Shown here in pieces: positions 7,465 through 18,021 of a stretch of DNA of 64,000 nt. This stretch comes from Paraburkholderia metrosideri (GTDB lineage: Bacteria > Pseudomonadota > Gammaproteobacteria > Burkholderiales > Burkholderiaceae), in NCBI RefSeq assembly GCF_904848625.1, contig NZ_CAJHCP010000006.1:434001-498000 (forward strand). The letters run 5' to 3'. The notes beneath the pieces were generated by a model, which ran no database searches, had not been told where the DNA came from, and saw only the letters and a list, made by a program, of their open reading frames with translations. Positions within the stretch are counted from its first letter, which is position 1, and every line of letters begins with the position of its first letter. Both the position numbers and the translations under genes were made by a program.

Positions 7465-9183
7465 ATGTTGAAAAACCCTGCTACCAAATACCGTTCGTTC
7501 AAGCCGATCAATTTGACGGATCGCCAGTGGCCATCGCGCGTCATCACGCGTGCCCCGATCTGGATGAGCACGGACCTGCGCGACGGCAACCAGGCATTGT
7601 TCGAGCCGATGGACGCGCAACGCAAGATGCGCATGTTCAAGACACTGGTACAGATCGGTTTCAAGGAAATCGAAGTCGCGTTTCCGTCGGCGTCGCAGAC
7701 CGATTTCAATTTCGTACGTGAGTTGATCGAAGGCGGCCATATCCCCGATGACGTCACGATCGAAGTGTTGACCCAGGCGCGCGACGATCTGATCGAACGC
7801 ACCTTTGAATCGTTGAAGGGCGCACCGCGCGCCATCGTCCACCTGTACAACGCGACCGCGCCGGAATTCCGCAAGATCGTGTTCGGCCTCGAAAAGAGCG
7901 GCGTGAAAGAACTCGCGCAAAAGGCTGCCCGCACGATGAAGCGTTTCGCCGACGCCGCGCCGGAAACGCATTTCACGTTGCAGTACAGCCCGGAAGTGTT
8001 CAGCGGCACCGAACTCGATTTCGCGAAGGAAGTGTGCGACGCCGTGTTCGACATCTGGGAACCGACGCCGCAACACAAGGCCATCGTCAACCTCCCGGCC
8101 ACCGTCGAAATGGCGACGCCGAATGTCTACGCAGACCAGATCGAGTGGATGCACCGCAATCTCGCGCGCCGCGATTCGCTGATCGTTTCCGTGCACCCGC
8201 ATAACGACCGTGGCACTGCTGTCGCCGCTGCGGAACTCGCCGTGATGGCCGGCGCGGACCGCGTCGAAGGCTGCCTGTTTGGGAATGGCGAGCGCACCGG
8301 CAACGTCGACCTCGTTACGCTGGCGTTGAACCTGTACACGCAGGGCGTCGATCCTGAACTCGACTTCTCGAACATCAACGAAGTCGCCCGTACCGCCGAA
8401 GAATGCACGCAATTGCCGGTGCATCCGCGTCATCCGTATGTCGGCGATCTGGTGTTCACGGCGTTCTCCGGCTCGCATCAGGACGCAATCAAGAAGGGCC
8501 TCGCCGTGCAGAAGCCGGACGCGGTCTGGGAAGTGCCGTACATGCCGATCGATCCGAACGATCTCGGCCGCACGTACGACTCCGTGATTCGCGTGAACAG
8601 CCAGTCGGGCAAAGGCGGCATTGCGTATCTGCTCGAACAGTCGTACGGCGTCGTGTTGCCGCGCCGCTTGCAGGTGGATTTCAGCTCGGCCGTGCAGCAC
8701 TTCACCGACGACAGCGGTGGCGAAGTCACGCCTTCGCAGATTTTCGAATTGTTCCAGCAGGAATACGTGCAGAACACCAACCCGATTCGTTATATCGGCC
8801 ACAGCCTGTCCGAGCATGACGGCCGCGAACACATCAAGCTCACGGTCGAAATCAACGGCACGCCGCGCGTGTTGAACGGCGCCGGCAATGGCCCGCTCGA
8901 CGCGTTGATGCATGCAATCGGCGCACCGGTGCGGATTCAGCACTATGAAGAACGCGCACTGACGCAAGGTGCCGACGCTCGCGCCGTGGCGATCGCCGAA
9001 ATGGCGGGCGCCGATGTGACGGGCAGCGCGTTCGGCGTCGGTATCGATGCGAATCTGGTGACCGCTTCGATCCGCGCGGTGATCAGCGGCGTCAATCGTG
9101 CTTATGCACGCGCCAATGCCAGTGCGAAAGAAAGCTTCTTTGAAGTTGCATTGAACGATGCAGCGGAACGTGTGGCGGTTTAA
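7465..9183 (+). CDS. leuA: 2-isopropylmalate synthase
   Basis: Catalyses the first committed step of leucine synthesis, condensing acetyl-CoA with 2-oxoisovalerate. The protein has 572 residues from the ATG at 7465, which has GGA eight bases upstream; ATGs at 7456 and 7459 would add two or three residues. The TIM barrel shows [14 protein letters not shown] near residue 35, and the metal-binding HPHNDRGTA motif near 245 followed by [15 protein letters not shown]. The C-terminal third is the leucine-sensing regulatory domain. The length fits the longer LeuA class rather than the roughly 520-residue enterobacterial form. It stands alone here, without leuBCD, behind a leucine-rich leader ORF. Confidence 0.97.
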   Translation: MLKNPATKYRSFKPINLTDRQWPSRVITRAPIWMSTDLRDGNQALFEPMDAQRKMRMFKTLVQIGFKEIEVAFPSASQTDFNFVRELIEGGHIPDDVTIEVLTQARDDLIERTFESLKGAPRAIVHLYNATAPEFRKIVFGLEKSGVKELAQKAARTMKRFADAAPETHFTLQYSPEVFSGTELDFAKEVCDAVFDIWEPTPQHKAIVNLPATVEMATPNVYADQIEWMHRNLARRDSLIVSVHPHNDRGTAVAAAELAVMAGADRVEGCLFGNGERTGNVDLVTLALNLYTQGVDPELDFSNINEVARTAEECTQLPVHPRHPYVGDLVFTAFSGSHQDAIKKGLAVQKPDAVWEVPYMPIDPNDLGRTYDSVIRVNSQSGKGGIAYLLEQSYGVVLPRRLQVDFSSAVQHFTDDSGGEVTPSQIFELFQQEYVQNTNPIRYIGHSLSEHDGREHIKLTVEINGTPRVLNGAGNGPLDALMHAIGAPVRIQHYEERALTQGADARAVAIAEMAGADVTGSAFGVGIDANLVTASIRAVISGVNRAYARANASAKESFFEVALNDAAERVAV

Positions 9184-9300
9184 GTCCCTACCAGGGCTTT
9201 GACCGGAGGTTCATCTGGACCTTATCCGGGTTTTGATGAGACCGAGGCCTATTTGCAGTATCGATTGGCTTAAAGCATGCACTGACGATCCAGTGCATTG

Positions 9301-9335
9301 AAAAGGGGGAGCGTTCCGACGCTCCCCCTTTTTCG
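9301..9335. terminator. Bidirectional rho-independent terminator after leuA
   Basis: A 13-bp stem AAAAGGGGGAGCG / CGCTCCCCCTTTT with a 6-nt loop has flanking A and T tracts. It terminates leuA on the plus strand and the solute-binding protein gene on the minus strand. Confidence 0.92.
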
Positions 9336-9349
9336 TTCAGCGTATTCAC

Positions 9350-10132
9350 TTAATGAAGGACATCTTTGCCGAAGTACTTTAGCGAGATCTTCTCGTAGGT
9401 ACCGTCTTTCATCATCGTGGCGAGCGCGGCATTGATCGCAGCGCGTAGCTTCGGGCTCCCTTTGCGGATCAACACCGCGGATTCATCGCTGCTGCCGGGC
9501 GCGTTATCGAACGCGACGATTTTCACCCGCGCATCCGGACGGCGCTTCATGAAGTCGTAAAACGACAGCGAGTCGTTGACGGTTGCATCGACCCGGCCCG
9601 ACATCAACAGATCGAGCGCTTCGTTAAAACCCTGCACGGGAATCACCTGGGCGCCGTAAGCGGTTGCGACCGTGCCGAAGTGACTGGTCAGCGAGTTGGC
9701 TGACTTCGTGCCTTTCAGATCCTCGAACGATTTGATACTGGTGTTGTTCGACGCGACGATCAGCGCCGGATGCGATGTGATGTACGGATCGGAGTAATCG
9801 TATTTGGCTTTGCGCGCGGCGGTGATCGATACCACGTTGATCACCGCGTCATAGCGATCCACGTCGAGGCCCGCGATCAGACCGTCCCACTGACTCTCGA
9901 TGAATTGCGGCTTGACGCCGAGACGCTTCGCGATCGCCGTGCCGAGTTCCACGTCGAACCCGGTCAGCACGCCGGCTTCGTCGTGATACGTGAACGGCGC
10001 ATAGGTGCCTTCGGTGCCGATTCTGAACACACCGGAAGTTTTGACTCTCTCGAGGTCGTCGGCTGCGAAAAGCGGACTGATCGTCACCGCCTGCAGTAAT
10101 GCGATCAGCAGAATGCAACGAATCGACTTCAT
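9350..10132 (-). CDS. Amino-acid-type ABC transporter solute-binding protein
   Basis: A periplasmic substrate-binding protein of family 3 with 260 residues. A Sec signal peptide (cleavage near FAADDLE, residue 23) is followed by the typical start GVFRIGTEGTYAPFTYHDEAGVLTGFDVELG, with the ligand-binding Arg expected in the ITAARKAKYDYSDPY segment. The length and motifs resemble cystine or polar amino acid binding proteins (FliY/GltI group). No permease or ATPase genes are adjacent. It lies downstream of the pyrimidine catabolism genes on the same strand but 188 bases from hydA, so a role with beta-alanine or a related product is only a guess. Confidence 0.85.
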   Translation of the reverse strand: MKSIRCILLIALLQAVTISPLFAADDLERVKTSGVFRIGTEGTYAPFTYHDEAGVLTGFDVELGTAIAKRLGVKPQFIESQWDGLIAGLDVDRYDAVINVVSITAARKAKYDYSDPYITSHPALIVASNNTSIKSFEDLKGTKSANSLTSHFGTVATAYGAQVIPVQGFNEALDLLMSGRVDATVNDSLSFYDFMKRRPDARVKIVAFDNAPGSSDESAVLIRKGSPKLRAAINAALATMMKDGTYEKISLKYFGKDVLH

Positions 10133-10320
10133 CAGGAGGCTCCGTCAGTTTGCTATGTCGTAGGCAAAATCTGCCGACACGCACGGCCGGCAAAATGGGC
10201 GGACTGTAGCAAACCAGACGGATTTTGACAAAGAACCGACTGATGGATCGATAGAGGGCCAGACGAATAAAGGCGAGCCGCGGCGTCGCGACAGCCGCGG
10301 CTCCACCAGCGCGACGCGCG

Positions 10321-11784
<1,464 letters not shown>

Positions 11785-11843
11785 TTATGAACTACTGGTT
11801 TCGATGCTACGTGCTGCAAGTGCTGCTGCGATTGCGCCAGGCA

Positions 11844-13355
11844 TCATGCACGTGCCACTCGCGCACTCGGTCCTTTGCTCAGTCTCATCCATGCGCTATA
11901 TACGATCGACGCTAACGCGAGTCCGACGAACCATGCATACGTATAAAGCACGTTGAAGAACGCAGGCACGTTCGGAAACGAAGCCGGAAACGCGGTATGC
12001 AGAAAGCCCGGCAGATTCGGCAGAACGCCGATCAGCAACGCGACCACGGCGCCGATGTTCCAGCCGCCCGTATAGCTATATTCACCCTGCTCGTCGAATA
12101 GTTCGCGGGTGTCGAGCCGCGTGCCGCGAATCAGGAAATAGTCGACCATCAGAATGCCCGCTACCGGGCCGAGTAGCGCCGAGTAGCCGACCAGCCACGT
12201 GAAAATATACCCTTGCGTGGTCGCGAGAATCTTCCACGGCATCATCACGATCGCGATAGTCGCGGTAATCATGCCGCCAACACGATATGAAATACCCTTC
12301 GGCCACAGGCTCGAAAAGTCATAGGCGGGACCGACGAGATTCGCAGCGAGATTGCATGACATCGTATCGAGCGTGAGAATGATCAGCGCGACGCCGACGC
12401 CAATGCCGGTCATGCGGCTGGTCAGATCGATCGGGTCCCAGATTGCCTTGCCGTAAATCACCACGGTTGCCGACGTCACGACGACAGAGATAACCGACAG
12501 CAATGCCATCGGCACCGGCAAGCCGATTGTCTGGCCGATGATCTGATCGCGCTGGGTTCTGGCGAAGCGCGTGAAGTCGGGAATGTTCAGCGCGAGCGTC
12601 GCCCAGAAACCGACCATTGCCGTGAGACTCGGCCAGAATGTCACCCAGAACATGCCCTCCTTCTTGCCGCCCGGCACGAATTGCGACGGCGCCGACAGCA
12701 TCGAGCCAAGTCCGCCCGCTTTCGAAGTCGCCCACCAGACCAGCGCGATACACATCACGATCTTGATCGGCGCGGACCAGCTTTCGAGTCGGCGAATGGC
12801 TTCGGTACCGTGCACGATGAAGTAGATCTGCAGAGCCCAGAAGACGAGGAAGCACGCGAGTTGTGCAATCGAGATGCCGAGAAACGGCAGCGCGTCTGCT
12901 TGCAACGCGTTACCGGTGAGAATATTCAACAACGTATAAATCGCGCTGCCGCCGAGCCACGTTTGAATCCCATACCAGCCGCAAGCGACAATCGCCCTTA
13001 ACAGCGCAGGCAGTTTCGCGCCACGCGTGCCGAACGATGAACGCACCAGCACCGCGTACGGAATGCCGTGCTTCGCGCCCGCGTGTCCGATCAACAGCAT
13101 CGGCACCAGCACGATGAGGTTGCCGAGCAACACGGTCGCGACGGCCTGCCAGGGCGACATGCCCTGCTCCGTCAAGCCCGCGGCCAGCATGTACGACGCG
13201 ATGTTCATCACCATTCCCACCCACAACGCGGCGAAGTGATACCACCGCCACGTGCGCTGCGCGGGCCCGGTCGGCGCAAGGTCGTCGTTATATAGATCGC
13301 TGCCTTGCACGCCGGCCGCGAACTGCGGATCGACGGATTGCGCTGTCTGCTTCAT
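11844..13355 (-). CDS. NCS1 family nucleobase/hydantoin/allantoin:cation symporter
   Basis: A twelve-helix inner membrane transporter of 503 residues in the nucleobase:cation symporter-1 family (Mhp1, PucI and PyrP-like members). The signature WVGMVMNIASYMLAAGLTEQGMSPWQAV near residue 45 and ALNIPDFTRFARTQRDQIIGQ near 255 are typical. Its place between preA and hydA points to uptake of uracil, thymine, dihydropyrimidines or hydantoins; the sequence does not decide which. A GGAG ribosome site precedes the start. Confidence 0.92.
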   Translation of the reverse strand: MKQTAQSVDPQFAAGVQGSDLYNDDLAPTGPAQRTWRWYHFAALWVGMVMNIASYMLAAGLTEQGMSPWQAVATVLLGNLIVLVPMLLIGHAGAKHGIPYAVLVRSSFGTRGAKLPALLRAIVACGWYGIQTWLGGSAIYTLLNILTGNALQADALPFLGISIAQLACFLVFWALQIYFIVHGTEAIRRLESWSAPIKIVMCIALVWWATSKAGGLGSMLSAPSQFVPGGKKEGMFWVTFWPSLTAMVGFWATLALNIPDFTRFARTQRDQIIGQTIGLPVPMALLSVISVVVTSATVVIYGKAIWDPIDLTSRMTGIGVGVALIILTLDTMSCNLAANLVGPAYDFSSLWPKGISYRVGGMITATIAIVMMPWKILATTQGYIFTWLVGYSALLGPVAGILMVDYFLIRGTRLDTRELFDEQGEYSYTGGWNIGAVVALLIGVLPNLPGFLHTAFPASFPNVPAFFNVLYTYAWFVGLALASIVYSAWMRLSKGPSARVARA

Positions 13356-13462
13356 CGAAAGATCTCCACATGATCGTTGAAGCCCGCCTCGCTTCTGGTG
13401 GCGCGTCGGGCTATTAAGAACGACAGGTTCAGTACAGCCGCTTCGCTAAACGGTTGCGTGTT

Positions 13463-14806
13463 TCAGGCTGCTTTTGCCGGATGAGGATCTGCGTGTGCGT
13501 GCGCCGCCGTTTCAGCTTCGGCAGCCGTCGACACGCCTGGCGCAGCACCCACGCGCGCCGGATTGTTCGGATGCGTGGTCCAGTTCGCATATTCACCGTT
13601 GTCCACGCGCTCCATCGTGATGCACTGCTCGACCGGACACACGTGCACGCACAGATTGCAGCCGACACACTCGGAGTCCACCACTTCAAAATGCCGGACG
13701 CCATCTTTTTCTTTCATGATGGCCTGGTGGGCTGTGTCCTCGCATGCGATATGGCACAGGCCGCACTGAATGCACTTGTCCTGATCGATGCGCGCCTTGA
13801 TGTCGTATTTGAGATTCAGATACTTCCAGTCGGTCACGTTGGGCACGGCACGACCGCGGATGTCGTCGAGCGTCGCGTAGCCTTTCTCGTCCATCCAGTT
13901 CGACAGGCCGTCGGCGAGATCGGAGACGATACGGAATCCGTAGTGCATCGCAGCCGTGCAGACCTGCACGCTGCCCGCGCCGAGCACCATGAACTCGGCA
14001 GCGTCGCGCCACGTGGAAATGCCGCCAATTCCGGAGATCGGCAAATTCGGCGTTTCCGGGTCACGAGCAATTTCAGCCACCATGTTCAATGCAATCGGCT
14101 TGACCGCGGGTCCGCAATAGCCGCCGTGCGTGCCTTTGCCATCGACCATCGGTAAAGGCGCCATCGCATCGAGATCCACCGCGACGATCGAATTGATCGT
14201 GTTGATCAGCGACACGCCATCCGCGCCGCCTTGATAAGCCGCTCGCGAGCCGACCCGGATGTCGGTAATGTTCGGCGTGAGCTTCACCAGACAAGGCAGC
14301 TTCGAGCCCTCCTTGACCCAGCGCGTGACCATTTCAATGTACTCGGGCACCTGACCGACTGCCGCGCCCATTCCGCGTTCGCTCATCCCGTGCGGACAGC
14401 CGAAATTCAATTCGACCGCATCGGCGCCGGTGTCTTCGACGAGCGGCAGAATCCATTTCCAGTCGCGCTCATTGCACGGCACCATCAGCGAGACGATCAT
14501 CGCGCGATCCGGCCAATCGCGTTTGACTTGCGCGATTTCGCGCAGGTTGACGTCGAGCGGACGGTCGGTGATCAGTTCGATATTGTTCAGGCCGGCGATC
14601 CGCTGGCCGTTCCATTGCACCGCCCCGTAGCGTGAGCTGACGTTCACCACATGGGGGTCGAGACCGAGCGTCTTCCATACCACACCGCCCCAGCCCGCCT
14701 CGAACGCGCGGTTCACGTTATAAGCTTTGTCGGTCGGCGGCGCAGACGCGAGCCAGAAAGGATTCGGCGAAGTGATGCCGGCAATCGTACAGCGCAGATC
14801 GGCCAT
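13463..14806 (-). CDS. preA: NAD-dependent dihydropyrimidine dehydrogenase subunit PreA
   Basis: Catalytic subunit that reduces uracil and thymine to the dihydro forms. It has 447 residues: a dihydroorotate-dehydrogenase-like FMN barrel (residues 1-320, with NFGCPHGMSERGMGA near 134) and a C-terminal domain with two 4Fe-4S clusters (CIQCGLCHIAC near 346 and CVGCNLCVHVC near 382). The last 35 residues are an Ala/His-rich tail. It partners with PreT, encoded 102 bases upstream. An AAGGAG ribosome site is present. Confidence 0.96.
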   Translation of the reverse strand: MADLRCTIAGITSPNPFWLASAPPTDKAYNVNRAFEAGWGGVVWKTLGLDPHVVNVSSRYGAVQWNGQRIAGLNNIELITDRPLDVNLREIAQVKRDWPDRAMIVSLMVPCNERDWKWILPLVEDTGADAVELNFGCPHGMSERGMGAAVGQVPEYIEMVTRWVKEGSKLPCLVKLTPNITDIRVGSRAAYQGGADGVSLINTINSIVAVDLDAMAPLPMVDGKGTHGGYCGPAVKPIALNMVAEIARDPETPNLPISGIGGISTWRDAAEFMVLGAGSVQVCTAAMHYGFRIVSDLADGLSNWMDEKGYATLDDIRGRAVPNVTDWKYLNLKYDIKARIDQDKCIQCGLCHIACEDTAHQAIMKEKDGVRHFEVVDSECVGCNLCVHVCPVEQCITMERVDNGEYANWTTHPNNPARVGAAPGVSTAAEAETAAHAHADPHPAKAA

Positions 14807-14853
14807 GTTCGGCTCCTTGGGGACTGCTGTTTTTTGTATGCCTGCTGATGCGG

Positions 14854-14888
14854 GTTTCGTGTTTCGTGTTTCGTGTTTCGTGTTTCGT
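14854..14888. repeat. Heptanucleotide tandem repeat (GTTTCGT)x5 between preT and preA
   Basis: Five exact head-to-tail copies of GTTTCGT (ACGAAAC on the transcribed minus strand) fill a third of the 102-base preT-preA spacer. It is a simple sequence repeat outside any gene and could change length by slippage. Confidence 0.95.
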
Positions 14889-14908
14889 GCTTTTTGGCTC
14901 GGCGCTAT

Positions 14909-16258
14909 CTATGCCGCCTTGACTGCGGTGCGGGCGAATTGCGCGTCGATAGCGGCGGCCGCGATCTTGCCGTCCTGTACCGCTTGCACGGTCAGATCGA
15001 TGCCACCCGTAGCGGCGCAATCGCCGCCCGCCCACACGCCGGGCAGCGACGTTTGTCCGTTCGCATCGACCTCGATGCGGCTGCCGTCCAGCGTCAACAA
15101 CTCACGTTCGAGACCCACCGCTACCAGCGTTTGCCCAATCGCCTTGAGCAGCATGTCCGCTGCGATCACGAAGCGTTCCTGGGTGCCGTCGCTCGACGTG
15201 CGTTCGAATTCGACACCCGTCACCCCGTTTTCTTCACTCATCAACCGCGATGGCGTTGCATGGGTGACCAGTGTGACGCCATTGGTCTGCGCAAAATCGC
15301 GCTCGGCCCATGTCGCGCTCATCGATTCGACGCCGCGCCGATACACCATCGTCACCGAGGTTGCACCGAGCTTGCGGCTTTGCACCGCGGCATCCACCGC
15401 GGTATTGCCACCGCCGATCACCACGACGCGACGACCCACCGGTACAGTACCCACATCGCTCGCGGTACGGATCTGTTCAATGAAGTCGACCGCGTTCATC
15501 ACGCCGCTCAGGTCCTCGCCTTCCATCGCGAGTGACCGTACGCCCGTCAGCCCAATGGCAAGAAACACCGCATCGTATTGCTGACGCAATGTATCGAGCT
15601 GAATATCGCGCCCCAGTGCGACGCCATGTTCAATTTCAATGCCGCCGACAGAACATAGCCATGCGACTTCACGCTGCGCAAAATCGTCGACAGTTTTATA
15701 GGCGGCAATACCGTATTCGTTCAGTCCACCGGCTTTCTCATGCGCGTCGTAAATCGTCACGCGATGACCCGACAGTGCCAACCGGTGCGCACAGGCAAGT
15801 CCCGCCGGCCCCGCGCCAATCACCGCGACATGACGGCCTGTTTCAGCGGCGCGCTTGAACAATGGCTCGCCGCGCGCCATCGCCCAATCGGTTGCATGCC
15901 GTTGCAACGCGCCGATCGCGACGGGTTTCGCATCCTGGTGATTGCGCACGCAAGCGCCTTCGCAAAGAATCTCGGTCGGGCACACGCGCGCGCACATGCC
16001 GCCCAGCGGATTCGCCGACAGAATATCCACCGCGGCACCCTTCAGATTGCCGTTGCCGATCTTGCGAATAAAGCTGGGAATATCGATCTGCGTCGGACAC
16101 GCATTCACGCAAGGCGCGTCGTAACAGTAGTGACAACGGCTCGCTGCAGCCGCCGCCGCGCTTGCGTCGAGCAACGGCGCGATGTCGGAGAACTCGCACG
16201 AAAGCTGGTCGGGCGACAGCCGCTGAGCCGCAATATCGCCAGTTTGCTTGATGGCCAT
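14909..16258 (-). CDS. preT: NAD(P)-dependent dihydropyrimidine dehydrogenase subunit PreT
   Basis: Flavoprotein subunit that passes electrons from NADH to PreA, related to the small subunit of glutamate synthase. It has 449 residues from the ATG at 16258, which has GAAGGAA upstream. The N-terminal iron-sulfur domain has CHYCYDAPCVNACPTQIDIP near residue 43 and MCARVCPTEILCEGACVR near 90. The FAD-binding GAGPAGLACAHRLALSG follows near 148 and the NAD-binding VVVIGGGNTAVDAA near 275. It is encoded just upstream of preA in the same transcript. Confidence 0.95.
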   Translation of the reverse strand: MAIKQTGDIAAQRLSPDQLSCEFSDIAPLLDASAAAAAASRCHYCYDAPCVNACPTQIDIPSFIRKIGNGNLKGAAVDILSANPLGGMCARVCPTEILCEGACVRNHQDAKPVAIGALQRHATDWAMARGEPLFKRAAETGRHVAVIGAGPAGLACAHRLALSGHRVTIYDAHEKAGGLNEYGIAAYKTVDDFAQREVAWLCSVGGIEIEHGVALGRDIQLDTLRQQYDAVFLAIGLTGVRSLAMEGEDLSGVMNAVDFIEQIRTASDVGTVPVGRRVVVIGGGNTAVDAAVQSRKLGATSVTMVYRRGVESMSATWAERDFAQTNGVTLVTHATPSRLMSEENGVTGVEFERTSSDGTQERFVIAADMLLKAIGQTLVAVGLERELLTLDGSRIEVDANGQTSLPGVWAGGDCAATGGIDLTVQAVQDGKIAAAAIDAQFARTAVKAA

Positions 16259-16399
16259 ACACGTTCCTTCTTCGATGTGAGGACGTAGCCGTACCTGCCG
16301 GCTGCGCTGCAAGCGGAGCCGGGACGGCATGTTTTATGGGCACTACGTTGACTGCCTGCCTGGACCATGATGCGGACCGGGGCCTGGACCGCTACGGCG

Positions 16400-17680
16400 T
16401 TATGAAACCGGCTCGCAAGCCCGTTCGAGCATTGCATGCAGCAATACATTCGCGCCCGCTTCGATCCATTCGAAGGTGGCGTCCTCGATCTCGTTGTGGC
16501 TGATCCCGTCGACGCACGGCACGAACACCATCGAAGTGGGTGCGACCTGCGACAGATAACACGCGTCATGCCCTGCGCCGGACACCATATTGCGATGCGG
16601 ATAACCGAAACGTTCGGCTGCCGCGCGCACTGACTTCACGCAGTCTTCGTTGAATGCGACCGGCGCGTAATAGAAGATCTGTTCGAGTTCGGTTTGCAGA
16701 CCGATGCCGCCTGCGATCTCGGCCACGCCCTGACGCAACGCCGCATCCATTTTGGCGAGCACCGCGTCGTCCGGATGACGGAAATCGACGGTGAAGAACA
16801 CGCGACCCGGAATCACGTTGCGCGAGTTCGGATAGACCTGCAGCATGCCGACCGTCGCGCAGGCCAGCGGCGCGTGATCGAGTCCGATACGATTGACCAG
16901 ATCGACGACGCGCGCAGCACCGAGCAATGCATCGCGACGGCGCGGCATTGGCGTCGGACCTGCATGCGCTTCCTGACCCGTCAGCGTGATTTCATACCAG
17001 CGCTGACCTTGCGCGTCGGTGACGACACCAATGGTTTTCTGTTCAGCTTCGAGAATCGGCCCTTGCTCGATATGCAATTCGAACGCCGCATGCAACGGCC
17101 GGCCACCGCATGGAAGATCGCCCGCATAACCAATCCGCTTGAGTTCTTCGCCGATAGTCTTGCCGTCGACATCCTTGCGCGAGAGTCCGTATTCCAGCGA
17201 AAACACGCCGGCGAATACCCCTGAAGCGACCATCGCCGGCGCAAAACGCGAGCCTTCCTCGTTGGTCCAGATCACCACTTCAACCGGGTGCTCGGTTTCA
17301 ATGCCGTGGTCATTCAGACTCCGGATCACTTCGAGGCCACCCAGTACCCCGTAAATGCCGTCAAAACGGCCGCCTGTAGGTTGCGAATCCGCATGCGAAC
17401 CGGTCATCACTGGCAATGCAGCGGGATTGCGTCCGGCACGGCGCATGAACACATTACCCATCTGATCGACGGTGACCGTGCAACCGGCTTCCTTCGCCCA
17501 ACTCACGATCAGATCGCGTCCTTCCTTGTCGAGGTCGGTGAGCGCAAGACGGCACACGCCGCCTTTGGGCGTCGCACCGATCTTCGCCATCGTCATCAGG
17601 CTATCCCACAACCGCTTGCCGTCGACCTTCAGCGACGTCGTCAGTTCTGCGCGCTTTAATGCTTCGGATACCGCATTCAT
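16400..17680 (-). CDS. Zn-dependent hydrolase, probable N-carbamoyl-beta-alanine amidohydrolase
   Basis: An M20-family amidase, HyuC/AmaB type, of 426 residues. It would complete reductive pyrimidine breakdown by releasing beta-alanine, CO2 and ammonia. Metal ligand motifs are GSHADSQPTGGRFDGIYG near residue 81 and WTNEEGSRFAPAM near 124, with HIEQGPILE near 190 and a C-terminal SGAGHDACYLSQVAPT. The ATG at 17680 is preceded by AAAGGAGC. It is the first gene of the catabolic cluster and divergent from the RutR-like regulator. N-carbamoyl-L-amino acid hydrolases share the fold; context favours the beta-alanine substrate. Confidence 0.88.
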   Translation of the reverse strand: MNAVSEALKRAELTTSLKVDGKRLWDSLMTMAKIGATPKGGVCRLALTDLDKEGRDLIVSWAKEAGCTVTVDQMGNVFMRRAGRNPAALPVMTGSHADSQPTGGRFDGIYGVLGGLEVIRSLNDHGIETEHPVEVVIWTNEEGSRFAPAMVASGVFAGVFSLEYGLSRKDVDGKTIGEELKRIGYAGDLPCGGRPLHAAFELHIEQGPILEAEQKTIGVVTDAQGQRWYEITLTGQEAHAGPTPMPRRRDALLGAARVVDLVNRIGLDHAPLACATVGMLQVYPNSRNVIPGRVFFTVDFRHPDDAVLAKMDAALRQGVAEIAGGIGLQTELEQIFYYAPVAFNEDCVKSVRAAAERFGYPHRNMVSGAGHDACYLSQVAPTSMVFVPCVDGISHNEIEDATFEWIEAGANVLLHAMLERACEPVS

Positions 17681-17713
17681 TCGTCTCGCTCCTTTCGGTG
17701 AACCGACATGAAA

Positions 17714-17817
17714 CTGGTGCATCGGCGACGGGTTTTGGGGCGTCGCCGCACGGCGGCGGTGCACCCTCGATGCACCGGATCGCCTTTACTGCAAAGGGCA
17801 AACCCTGGTGCATCGGC
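17714..17817. repeat. GGTGCATCG-type repeats upstream of the amidohydrolase gene
   Basis: CTGGTGCATCGGC occurs exactly at 17714-17726 and 17805-17817. The core occurs in the opposite orientation at 17768-17776, where GGTGCA (17758-17763) and TGCACC (17771-17776) also form an inverted repeat. Three copies within about 100 bases could be sites for a second regulator. Confidence 0.6.
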
Positions 17818-17829
17818 CGCTCTTCCAAT

Positions 17830-17847
17830 CCTGTCCAGTTGGACAGG
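17830..17847. promoter_or_regulatory. Probable RutR-type operator
   Basis: A perfect palindrome with 8-bp arms and a 2-bp spacer, CCTGTCCA-GT-TGGACAGG. Its centre has the same CCAnnTGG spacing as the E. coli RutR site TTGACCAnnTGGTCAA. It lies between the regulator gene and the pyrimidine catabolism genes, where a repressor controlling both directions would bind. Confidence 0.7.
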
Positions 17848-18021
17848 TTGTAGACGATTAAGCCCGCCAAATCAATGCCTTTTGTACGGTGAGAAACATA
17901 GCGAGAAGCGTGCCATTGCACCGCAGCACGTCGTCATTGCCGACGACGATTGCGCGTGTGAGCGTCGTGCCAAACGACTAGAATGAAGCGCGACGCGGCG
18001 CAGATGCCGGCGAAGGCAAAC

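Larger units (their letters stand above)
17681..18021. other. Divergent regulatory region of the pyrimidine catabolism cluster
   Basis: No gene is called. It holds the palindrome at 17830-17847 and two exact copies of the 13-mer CTGGTGCATCGGC (17714-17726, 17805-17817). An inverted copy of the core, CGATGCACC, lies at 17768-17776. Confidence 0.75.

Noticed and set aside
7450..8967. A 505-codon minus-strand frame
   Set aside because: Antisense to leuA, whose product is unmistakable; GC-rich genes here leave long open antisense frames.
14854..14888. CRISPR array
   Set aside because: The units are 7 bases with no spacers, a simple tandem repeat; no cas genes occur.
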